Source: Ephydatia muelleri
Lineage: Eukaryota; Porifera; Demospongiae; Spongillida; Spongillidae
Direction of reading: 5' to 3'
Length of the DNA stretch: 64,000 nt
Assembly: GCA_013339895.1 (NCBI GenBank)
Contig: JABACO010000017.1
Location: 1,014,315 to 1,078,314, forward strand
Shown here one piece after another: positions 32,339 to 45,900 of this stretch. The notes beneath the pieces are model-generated. The model was not told the origin of the DNA, did not search any database, and saw only the letters and a program-made list of their open reading frames with translations. The position numbers and the translations under genes were made by a program. Position 1 is the first letter of the stretch. Every line of letters begins with the position of its first letter.

Positions 32339-32556
32339 GTCAACAAGGGTCACAATATCTCTGTCAACAAGGGTCACAATATCTCTGTCAACAAGGGTCA
32401 CAATATCTCTGTCAACAAGGGTCACAATATCTCTGTCAACAAGGGTCACAATATCTCTGTCAACAAGGGTCACAATATCTCTGTCAACAAGGGTCACAAT
32501 ATCTCTGTCAACAAGGGTCACAATATCTCTGTCAACAAGGGTCACAATATCTCTAT
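32339..32556. repeat. 24-bp minisatellite, nine copies
   Basis: Nine nearly identical 24-bp units (TCAACAAGGGTCACAATA followed by TCTCTG). Because 24 is a multiple of three, the minus strand stays open and encodes repeated DIVTLVDR. It lies just downstream of the P-loop fragment and may have been an in-frame repeat of that gene. Confidence 0.9.
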
Positions 32557-32564
32557 GTCCTAAC

Positions 32565-32747
32565 CTAATACAGTTGCAATTCACCCACACCAGCCAGTGT
32601 GAAACAGATGGCTCGAACAGGGTTGTCGGCCAGTCCTGTACTGACACGTAGCTGAGGAGGGTCCTTGTTGAGAAGGAGGTGCTTGAGGTGAGTCTTGCCC
32701 ACACCAGCTGTTCCAAGGATGAGACTCTTGGTCACTGAAGTTCCCAT
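32565..32747 (-). pseudogene. P-loop NTPase (STAND/Roco-like) N-terminal fragment
   Basis: The minus-strand stretch begins SVTKSLILGTAGVGKTHLKH, with a Walker A motif GTAGVGKT, and continues LLLNKDPPQLR. I recall large sponge gene families with this KTHLKxLLLNxxPP pattern. The expected Walker B and downstream domains are not intact and a stop follows after about 60 codons, so this looks like a truncated relic. Confidence 0.5.
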
Positions 32748-33367
32748 ATTCCTTAGTCATGGCCTCTTCAGAGCGCCCTGAACTACGGAACTATCATCCA
32801 TTGTACAATAGTTCCACAGAACCAAAGTGCACTCGTATCATTATTTAAAAAGCCATACATTTTGAATGGGAGTTATACGGGAGTATTCGCGAATGCACAA
32901 CGGCAATTCCTTTTGACCACACATTTCTGACACTACGGATTATGTGATGCAATAAAACACTTTATTGCATATTCATCCTGCAAGTACAATCATTTCTTAT
33001 CAGCATGCACGTGTCTGGATGCAATTAACATATCATAGCTCTGCAAGAGAGGTTTAATCAGGCTACAAGACAATTCAACTGCCCTGTCACTAGATGCCCA
33101 AATCATCAAGAATAGTATATCTGCCCCAACTGGAAACTTCACTACCCATCCTGGACAAGTTAAGTATAACCACTACTGACCATTTGGAACAACATTATGG
33201 ACCAGTTTTGTTGACAATCTCAAATGGAATTATACGCATCAGTAATCACATTAACAGAATTGATAATCAATCATACAGGGCAAGGTCAGTTCCACATACT
33301 TGTAATCAGTTATACCTATCACTGTACACATGTCCAGCTGCATGCACCAATTTTAGTAGAGAGCAAT

Positions 33368-34495
33368 TCACAGCTTGCAAATCTGTCTTGCTGCCTCAGC
33401 AGTTGCATCAAACTGGAAATGGTAATCACCGCTTCGATCACCAGAGAGAATATTGGTTTTCAGAAATACCTTCTCAAATTCTGCCGTAGAACAAGTATAT
33501 TCAGAGACACGAATCTTACCATTTTGCAATAGTTTATAATAAACTTCCTTAGCACTTGGGTACTTGAGGCTTGCTTCTATCTGACTAACACAAGATTCAA
33601 AAACGTTATCAACGAATGCTTTCCTATCTACACATTCTGCAAAGAGGCGCAATTCCTCAAATCTTCTGGGAAGTTTGCGCAGATATTCTTTTACTTCTGC
33701 ATCAACAACCACATCAAACTTTTCTGTCAAGTACTTCACAGCTAGTGGCCATGGAAGCTCTGATGTTCTATACAGGCGAAGACGAGGTTCACCAATACGT
33801 TCGAACTGACCTCCTTCTGAAGAATCGAACAGGCATCTCATTATATTACGGTCTGACACCAGTAGCTTGATTTGGCGGATAAATGAATTTTCGGCGGAAG
33901 TGGGAAGCATCGAGCCTTTGGTACTTAGCAGAACTTCTTCTAAGGCGTCCTCAGGACTACGTACCTTAGGCAGGTGATAGCTGGAAGGCGCTGGAAGAAT
34001 CTGGATCACAGTTGTTACAGGTTTCTTCGTGTTTTTTTCTACCATTCTGAAAACTTTCGCGACCTTCATTTTGGAATCCAGGCCGGAATCAAGACGTAAC
34101 GAGTTCAAAAACCAGGGGAAATGAAAAACAGACCGCTTCAAGCGCCTATAGAGCACGTCGCACACGTCTTCAGCAGCCGTCATTTCAACGTGTACGACGT
34201 TCGGTAAGTCCCTTGCAACCAACTGAACTGTGCTCGTTTTTCCTGTGGACTTAGGTCCGATAATTCCATGCAAACGGTATGGAGCTCTCTCTAAAGCTTG
34301 GATTATATCACCAGGAGGTATCTGACAGTAAGCGGGGTCCGGTAATTCCTTCTCCATCTCGACGCTCACCTTTCCCAGCTGAATCTTCCGCGCCATTCTC
34401 AAATGCTCAGTGGAGTTAAAAGCAAAGACTGAACTTGTGCCGAGAAAACCAGCCCACGATATCTTTTTGAGTACAGCAACAAATGTAGCATCCAT
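33368..34495 (-). CDS. Single-exon P-loop ATPase-like protein
   Basis: An uninterrupted 375-codon frame on the minus strand. I chose the ATG at 34495; the longer frame begins at a TTG. Walker A is GIIGPKSTGKTSTV (about residues 80-95). It precedes a region with VVHVEMT and a C-terminal alpha-helical part, as in single-domain AAA+/STAND-type ATPases found scattered in sponges, fungi and archaea. The strand where Walker B should lie (PVTTVIQIL) has no acidic pair, so hydrolysis may be lost. The N-terminal segment is weakly hydrophobic (WAGFLGTSSVFAF) and could be a targeting or membrane segment. No introns are seen. A candidate AATAAA lies about 400 bp downstream (forward TTTATT near 32961). 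Nearby elements are all mobile, so lateral or transposon-linked origin is possible. Confidence 0.7.
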   Translation of the reverse strand: MDATFVAVLKKISWAGFLGTSSVFAFNSTEHLRMARKIQLGKVSVEMEKELPDPAYCQIPPGDIIQALERAPYRLHGIIGPKSTGKTSTVQLVARDLPNVVHVEMTAAEDVCDVLYRRLKRSVFHFPWFLNSLRLDSGLDSKMKVAKVFRMVEKNTKKPVTTVIQILPAPSSYHLPKVRSPEDALEEVLLSTKGSMLPTSAENSFIRQIKLLVSDRNIMRCLFDSSEGGQFERIGEPRLRLYRTSELPWPLAVKYLTEKFDVVVDAEVKEYLRKLPRRFEELRLFAECVDRKAFVDNVFESCVSQIEASLKYPSAKEVYYKLLQNGKIRVSEYTCSTAEFEKVFLKTNILSGDRSGDYHFQFDATAEAARQICKL

Positions 34496-34690
34496 CTTCG
34501 CCTTCCCGAAATCACGTGACAATCAATGCGCCATGAAAATTCGAATCACGGATTGTGAAATCATTTTTAAAAACCTTCACCTGCGCTAATTAATATTCAT
34601 TATCGCACGTCATGTGAAGGATTTTCATTTGAAATTTCTAAACTCGAGTGTATCTGATAACGAACGCTCAGTGGCATTTCTGTTCTACTT

Positions 34691-34691
<1 letters not shown>

Positions 34692-34731
<40 letters not shown>
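34692..34731. repeat. C40 homopolymer inside a terminal inverted repeat
   Basis: Forty consecutive C residues interrupt the left terminal inverted repeat of the element; the right copy lacks them. Confidence 0.9.
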
Positions 34732-34733
<2 letters not shown>

Positions 34734-34984
34734 CCTCCGTAAATGCCAGGTTATGAATTTTAACACTTCGTTAACAGTCGCTCCGTCAATTCTATGAATA
34801 GAATTAAACATCTATCACATTCCATAGGGGGTATTGTTCAGCAATGTGTCTGATTAATGTAGTTGGCCCTCCGAAACGCCTCCTCCTTGAAGATAGGTGG
34901 TGAATAATTCAGCGTTTTCTACCAGCATGCTCCTCGCGCATCATGCGTTTGCACGTTTGTAGCAGCAAGTTGATTGTAGGCAGC

Positions 34985-35371
34985 TCACTCATCTGAATAT
35001 ACAATGCTTCCTGGCATGACGAAATTCTGCACAATTGGTAGTAATGTAGCTGCATCTCTCTGCTGCACTTCTACTAAGAAGCATTCGCCAGTCATACGCT
35101 CAACATCATGCGTTTGCACGAAGAAGGTATCTTTCCTCAAAGACACCTCCCTTCTGCACCCCTTCCTTGGACACCGCCAGAGCACTCCCTCCTTTCCTGC
35201 CTTCTCCCTCTCCACCAGGTTCATTCCTCTTCCACAGGAACACATCAAATTAGATCTTAGCAACTTCAAACTTTGGCACCAGCGAATAGTGCTCGCTACA
35301 TCAACTGTCTGAGCACAGAGATCACGATATGAGAGAGGACCAACTAGAGGGGTTGTCAGAGCAGCCTGAGC
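34985..35371 (-). pseudogene. Merlin/ISXO2-like transposase, internally deleted
   Basis: The minus strand encodes a zinc-ribbon-like segment (MCSCGRGMNLVEREK, WRCPRKGC, then RREVSLRKDTFF). It jumps directly to GECFLVEVQQRDAATLLPI and GSIVYSDE, which is the end of the DDE core near its second acidic residue. In ISXO2/Merlin transposases more than a hundred residues with the first catalytic Asp separate these blocks, so an internal deletion is inferred. A TGA stands where the Trp after SDE is usual. The relic is inactive. Confidence 0.7.
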
Positions 35372-35563
35372 CATGATACAAAGGCAGCGAGGCACTAAGC
35401 GTCAAATAGAGATTCGTATTAGTTTGAGCAGAGATAATATCAATCCTACTGAATGTTGGTTTTTTATGTCCTTTTTTGATGTTTTGAGTACTTACCTTTT
35501 TGCATGGCTATATTTTATGGTAACATTATCGCCGGTTTTTCTGTATACTAGTTCGCTGTAAAA

Positions 35564-36878
35564 ATGGGGAGGAAATTTCGACTTAGTGTTCACCGGAAGA
35601 ATGAAGAGAGGAAGGTCACGAGAATGATTGTCTCTAGACCTATAGAACTGGTAACAGTTTCATTGGCTTCTGAACGCACCACGGTTACGTGTATTACCAG
35701 AGACAATACCTTACCTGTCTCTTGTGATTCATGCAATGAGGCTGAAGCTTTATCAGAACAATCCATCCCAGACAACTGCCTAACAGTTTCATTACCACTA
35801 TCTACATTTCATGGAAGCTCATTTGACCACAGCTAGTATACTTGCACGATATCTTTTTGCTGTTAAACTGCTACCCTTTTGGGTAATATCATCATTTGAC
35901 CCTCTCATTATCTGCAAAACTGTAGCACACATCAACATTGTTGTTGTTACCATCACTTTAAAAATAGCACAAGTTATTTTTCATGGACCTTGAGTATTAA
36001 CAACAAAGATGTCCCTGTGGAGGAAAATATTTGTTTCTCCAACGAGAGCTGGGAATTGCAATCAGTTTCTGCTGTCTTGCGGTTGATGATGTATCTTGAC
36101 TCCATGAGGCTCTGTGTGGGAAACTCTGAGCCAAGAATAGTTACGGCTTGGAAACAGCAGCAGATGACATTACGTGGGAATTCAGGTGTGATGATCATGT
36201 TATGACAAATGTGTTGATAAACACATATGTATTTTTTTTTTCAGATTGTGCAGTTGGATATCTAATAGTCTAGGAGTGCCTACTATTGATCATAAGAATT
36301 GTGAGATTCTGCTTCCATGTGACACACAACGCAGTCGAAGCACTGCTTGTTCAGTACATCGATCAACATTCCTTCAGTTTCTAAAAAGGAAAGAATCAGC
36401 TAGGTCTGATGAGTGCCTTACTTCATCTCACTCAAACTTCAGGTACTATTTCTAATGCATTGCTCTTATTTATCTATAGTAATGTTTTATTAGGTACCAG
36501 TCAGTACCTCAGCTAGTGGAACGACATGGACATGTACAGCATCAAAGAAGAAATGAGTTGAAAGCCCTAAATCGCATGAAGTTCAAAATAACAAAAGCTG
36601 CTGAGTGCTGTCCTGTCCTTCTGGATGAAGAGTGCAATGACCTTATGGCAGAAGTTATAACATCTCCTGTTGGTGTGGACCATTACAGCCATCTTCCTGA
36701 AACATCTTTTCAACGTGTCTTTTGGGAGCAGCAAGCACAGGCAGCGGTTTTAAAAAATATTCGTAACATGCAATGGCATCCACTAATGATTCGTTGGTGT
36801 TTGTCTTGTTTTGTGCGCGATGCGCTAATTCCTATACATGTCCGTAAAAGACCGTTTTCGCTAACAGACAGCGGATAG
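35564..36878 (+). pseudogene. Second transposase relic, P-element/THAP9-like region
   Basis: Plus-strand blocks separated by stops: 35564-35836 (basic start MGRKFRLSVHRKNEERK), 35990-36205, 36246-36440 and 36516-36878. The last contains FWEQQAQAAVLKNIRN, then MQWHPLMIRWCL. The WHPxxIRWCL pattern is typical of transposon proteins that I associate with P-element/THAP9-like families (tentative). After RWCL the expected continuation is lost. It is not functional. Confidence 0.45.
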
Positions 36879-37352
36879 ACCGCGTTAATTGGTGTTGATT
36901 GCACTCGTTGCCAATCCCTCTATATACTATCTCTGTATACTATCTCTGGTTTGAGCTGCGACCATCCAGCTATTTTTAAATGTAGATGAGACATGTGATC
37001 ATGATCTTTGAGTATAGGAATGTGATAAATGTTTAATTATATTCATAGAATTGACGGAGCGACTGTTAACGAAGTGTTAATTCATAACGTAGCATTTAAA
37101 GTAGAACATAACCTTTACAGTTATGTACTATATATAGTAGCTTGTACATATCCAGCGTCGTATCCATAACGCTTACCCGCGGCTGCCAGCTCTTGCTGGA
37201 GCACTATACTCCTTGGTACGCTGCACAGTGCGTGCGCTTAAACCTTGAGCACTGTAGTGTGCATGTAGGCCTATGTTGTTTCTAAATAATGCACACGGTA
37301 CGGGGGTGAAAGGGGGGGGGGGGGAGGAGGGAAGGGGTAGGCATACGCCACT

Positions 37353-38108
37353 CAGGGGCGGATCCAGGATTTTGGGAAAGGGGGGGGTCTGATAAATATA
37401 TTCACAACTGGGGGAGGGTACGGGAGGGGGCGTGCCCCCTCCCGTGACAGCTAGGGGGTCTGGGGGAGCGCTGATAGCTCCCCCAGTGGGGTCTGGGGCT
37501 TCGCCCAGCCGCTTTTTTGCTTTTGCGTTTATTTAGCATGAAATTCACAGTGACATATACATCACGCGATATCCGATTACTAGAGTCTGCATGGATAGCG
37601 ACGAGAAAACTGTTCATTCTTCACAATGCTATGGTTCCTACTGCTCAGCAATTAAATTCGTGACGCAAAGCTTTTGTGAATTTGTGACCGAAGCGTGCAT
37701 GTGGCCAAGCAAGCACCAGCTACATGTCGGTCTATGAACGACCCATGTATGTTTTACTATAATATTAGTATTGTTAGTTTATTTAGCTCTATAGCTATCT
37801 GTTTTTTGAGGAAAAGAATCTGAGATCCATCCCATTTACGTCTTTTGATCGCTTACCTCAATTCTTGCTCACACGCACCATTCGATCGATCGCGCGATTA
37901 AATATTTCGTTAATACACATGTAGGAGGATTTAATTAGATCGATATAGACCCCGCTTGGCTAGAACGATGTGCAATCTTGCAAATCCAAGGACGGTAACA
38001 TGCAGAACGCTGCATAGATTACAGTATGCATACGTCATTCTTCATATAGGAAAGGGGGGGTCCGGACCCCCTGGACCCCCCCCCCCCCCCCCCCTAAATC
38101 CGCCCCTG
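37353..38108. mobile_element. hAT-like non-autonomous element, 756 bp
   Basis: Ends are CAGGGGCGGATCCAGG and CCTAAATCCGCCCCTG, flanked by CCACT on both sides (37348-37352 and 38109-38113), a 5-bp target duplication. The interior repeats the hairpin trio of the element at 25402: 37422-37443, 37461-37485 and CTGGGGCTTCGCCCAG at 37493-37508. G and C runs lie near the two ends. There is no coding sequence. Confidence 0.85.
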
Positions 38109-38113
38109 CCACT

Positions 38114-42007
<3,894 letters not shown>

Positions 42008-42015
42008 TATAAATA
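42008..42015 (+). promoter_or_regulatory. TATA box of the Rab11-FIP gene
   Basis: TATAAATA sits 88 bp upstream of the first ATG, so transcription would start near 42040 with a 5' UTR of about 55 bases. Position and exact match make this one of the few convincing core promoter elements in the window. Confidence 0.6.
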
Positions 42016-42095
42016 CCGGGCTCAAACGAGTAGAAGTCTTGCAACAGAAGTAAAAGAAAGTCTACCATCTTAAAAGCATTCTACGCAGAGACGCA

Positions 42096-42686
42096 ATGTC
42101 TTCATGGCTACCGTCTCACGCTAAAATCACTGGTAAGTAAGCATGCATAGCAGTAGTTGACACAGGGAAAAGTTTGAGCTACGTCAGTCTCCGCGCGAGT
42201 GGGTGTGTATACGGGTTTCCGTAAAATCTACCACACACTAACTCAATTGAAGAGATAGACGAGAGATTTTTATTTTTTATTTTATTTTTGGTTGTTTACT
42301 CACATATTCGTCTCCTTGTTCTTCAGTCAAGGAAGGCAAGGAACTAAGGTTGAAAGGCAGAGGAGGTGAGCTGAGATTTACGGGAGGTAAAAAATAACAG
42401 CCTTTTGTAAAGCGCGGTTTTACCATTTAGTTCCGCGGGCAGATGAATATAGTCTGTACAGTTTGAATATATAAACGATGTGGTGCATTGAGCAGACAAG
42501 CTAGTAGAGCCTCACCTGCGCGCTACTGATATCTTAGCTAGGCAGAATAGCTAGTAGAGCCTCACCTGCGCGCTACTGATATCTTAGCTAGGCAGAATAG
42601 CTCACCATTTTCGACGGCCCCACGAAGCCATTGGTATCGACTACGTATTGATGGACTAGCACGTACGCACGCACAACACACACACA

Positions 42687-42732
<46 letters not shown>

Positions 42733-42844
42733 TACACACATACATACACACACGCACACACACACATACGCACACACACAAACGCACACGCACACACATG
42801 TACGTACACGCACGAACTAATATAGGTCATGCAATGCGCACATG

Positions 42845-42887
<43 letters not shown>

Positions 42888-45842
42888 TGGGAGTGGCGAT
42901 GATTGCAATGCCCGAGTGTTTTGACTCTTAACCCAGTCTTCATATGCCCAGCTGATCTTTTATTGATATCAAACACAATGCATCCTGTGCAGTGTTGGCA
43001 GGGTTGGGGCTGTTTGGTGATCATCTACCAATCCGTTTCACTTCACCCTCCCTCTCTCTTCCTCTCCCCCTCTCCTCCTCTCCCCCTCTCCCCCTCTCTC
43101 CCCCTCTCTCCCTCTCCATCCTACTCTCTCCTTCTCCCCTCTCCCTCTCCCCTCTCTCCTCTCCCTCTCCCCTCTCCCTCTCCCCTCTCCCTCTCCCCTC
43201 TCTCCCTCTCCCCCTCTCTCTCCCTCTCCCTCTCTCCCTCTCCCTCTCCCCTCTCTCCCCCCTCTCTCCCTCTCCCCTCTCTTCATCTCCCCCTCTCCCC
43301 CTCTCTCCCTCCCCCTCCCCCTCATAACACCTACACTCCACACGGACCAGTTCAGGGTGAGTTGTATGTGTCCCTCAATGTGGACAAAGAGACACTGAAG
43401 ACCAATCCAGTCCCGCGAAGCACAGCGCCTTGCTGGAACCACGCCTTTGATATGTGAGCACATGCCACACACACACACACGCATACACACCACACGCACA
43501 CACATGCACACACACAACACACACACACACACGCCCTAAAATGTACACATATAAACTGTACACACAAGGTGTTTGTTACCTGGAGGGGGAGGGAGGGGTG
43601 GGAGGGGAGGGGTTAGGGGATGGGGGAGGGGGGGTTAGATGGTCATGCCGGGATACAGCAGTGTGTTCTAGACCCTTTTGTCCAACTTGGTAAGGGACCA
43701 TTACAGGGAGTGTGTGGGGACTGTTGGGTGGGGGGTGGGGGTGGGGTGGGTGGGTGGGGGTGGGGGGGTGGGGGGGATTGTACCACAGACAGGGCTTCTG
43801 TGTTGATGCCCATATGGATACAGAGCTATCTACCTTCCCTACTACCTCGGGTTTCAGATTTCATTCCCGAGATGGCTTATGCAGACTGTCGTTTCATAGC
43901 ATCCCTATCTTGGGGACCTTCTATGGGGTCTTTTATGGGGGTCTTCTATGGTGGGCTTCTATGGAGGCCTTCTATCGTAGCCTTCTATGGTGGCCTTCTA
44001 TGGTGGCCTTCTATGGGGACCTTCTATGGGGACCTTCTATGGGGACCTTTTATGGGGGACTTTATAAGTCAGATGGCCTTGATGGAGATTGGGTTTCTAT
44101 GACTTTCCATTGATGAGGGTGGCAACTTGTGATGACTGCTTTAAGATTTGTCAGCAAGGACACCAAGACATAAGTAACACTGTTTGAATAGCTGTACTTT
44201 ATACTGTGGTTGATTTTAATAGGAGGGAGGAGGAGGGAGGGAGGAGGGAGGAGGGAGGGAGGAGGGAGGGGAGGGGAGAAGGGAGGGAGGGGAGAAGGGA
44301 GGTGAGGGGAGAAGGGAGGGGAGGGGAGAAGAGGGGAGAAGGGAGAAGGGAGGAAGACAGGAGAGGATGGAAACAGATATGCATGGTGGAGGAATGCGCA
44401 GTCCTTTCGGTCAGGATATGGACAATTACCACAACCAGTTTGTCTGCCTTTCTAGAATCAGAGGCTATACAAGAGTCCTACATTCCTTGCATTATAGTAT
44501 TCCTTTGAAGAGCTCTTAGTACCATTGGGGCAAAAGAATGGGCTTGCGTAGATGTGAGAGGTTGAATGGCCTGACAGAAAAACATCAAGGTTATGATAGC
44601 TAGGGGTGTGGCCAGACCACCCCCATCGAAGGGACACACCCACCTGTCTGACAAATCTTGTGGGAGGAGGGGTCTGTCAAAATGTGGTTTGTTTTGCATA
44701 GGAGAAAGCGAAGTGCTAACACATAGCCATGTATGTGTGTGTGTGTGTGTTTGTGTGTTTGTGTGTGCAAATCGTATGTTTGCATGTGTGGGTACATGTG
44801 TACATTGTTGGGTTTATGTGGGTGAGGGTGTGTGGGTGTGTATTTGTACACTTATGTATTTTCTACACGTTGCCATGGTGCTTGCTGCCTGATTTCAATT
44901 GGTCGTAAGCAGGGTGCATATCTGATGTAGCACTTGTCTTGATGGAGGAGGAGAGGGAGGAGGAAGAGGGATGGAGCCAGGAGGGGAGGGGAGGAGGAAG
45001 GGGATGTAGGAGAGGGGAGGAGGAAGAGGGATGTAGGAGAGGGGAGGAGGAACAGGGATGTAGGAGAGGGGAGGAGGAACAGGGATGTAGGAGAGGGGAG
45101 GAGGAACAGGGATGTAGGAGAGGGGAGGAGGAAGAGGGATGCAGTTCCTGGTGTTGTACTATCTGCTTTCTAAATTGCAGAGATGCTTGGCAGGAAGGTA
45201 GACACCAGACATAAGCATGGTGGGGAGTGCATTCCTGGCCAGGCTAGGACCCCTTTCAACTCCCTACCTCCCTTCCCCCCCACCCCCCACAGTGCTGGCA
45301 TTGGCCCACACTTGGAGTGATATTGTTTCCATGGCTAATAAGCCCATTGTTTGAGGCCCCTTGATGCAATTACGATGGATACCACTGATGGTCTATGGTA
45401 GAGAGTGTTTTGGAGTTCTGTAGTGTGAGGTCATGTACCTTGTGCTGTGTTGTGGTGGTGTGTGCATAGTTGTTATGTGGTGTGTGATTGAGTGTGTTAA
45501 GCGTTAATTGAATGGAAGCTTGATGGTAACTTGTGCTATGTATCACACATGCCCACACTCACACACACACATATGACACACACATGCACACATGCCCACA
45601 CTCACATAACACATACGCACACACACACACGCACACATGCGCACACACATACACACGTGCGCAAACACACACACATATACATACACACTTACATAAACGA
45701 ACATACATACACACATGCACACATGCACGCACACGCACACACTCACACACACATGCACACGTATACAAACACTCACATATACATACACACTTACATAAAC
45801 TAATATACATACACACATGCACACACGCACGCACGCGCACGC

Positions 45843-45900
<58 letters not shown>

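Larger units (their letters stand above)
34681..37108. mobile_element. Inverted-repeat DNA element with mixed transposase remnants
   Basis: The left end TGTTCTACTTT (34681) and right end AAAGTAGAACA (37108) are inverse. They continue inward with TAAATGC and then a 40-bp match (TTAACACTTCGTTAACAGTC and onwards). The left inverted repeat is split by a C40 run plus AACCTCCG (34692-34739), absent from the right. Inside are a minus-strand Merlin/ISXO2-like transposase relic and a plus-strand relic of another transposase type. No target duplication is obvious. Confidence 0.75.

Noticed and set aside
32285-32560. CRISPR-like regular array
   Set aside because: Units are directly adjacent with no unique spacers; it is a 24-bp minisatellite in a eukaryotic genome.
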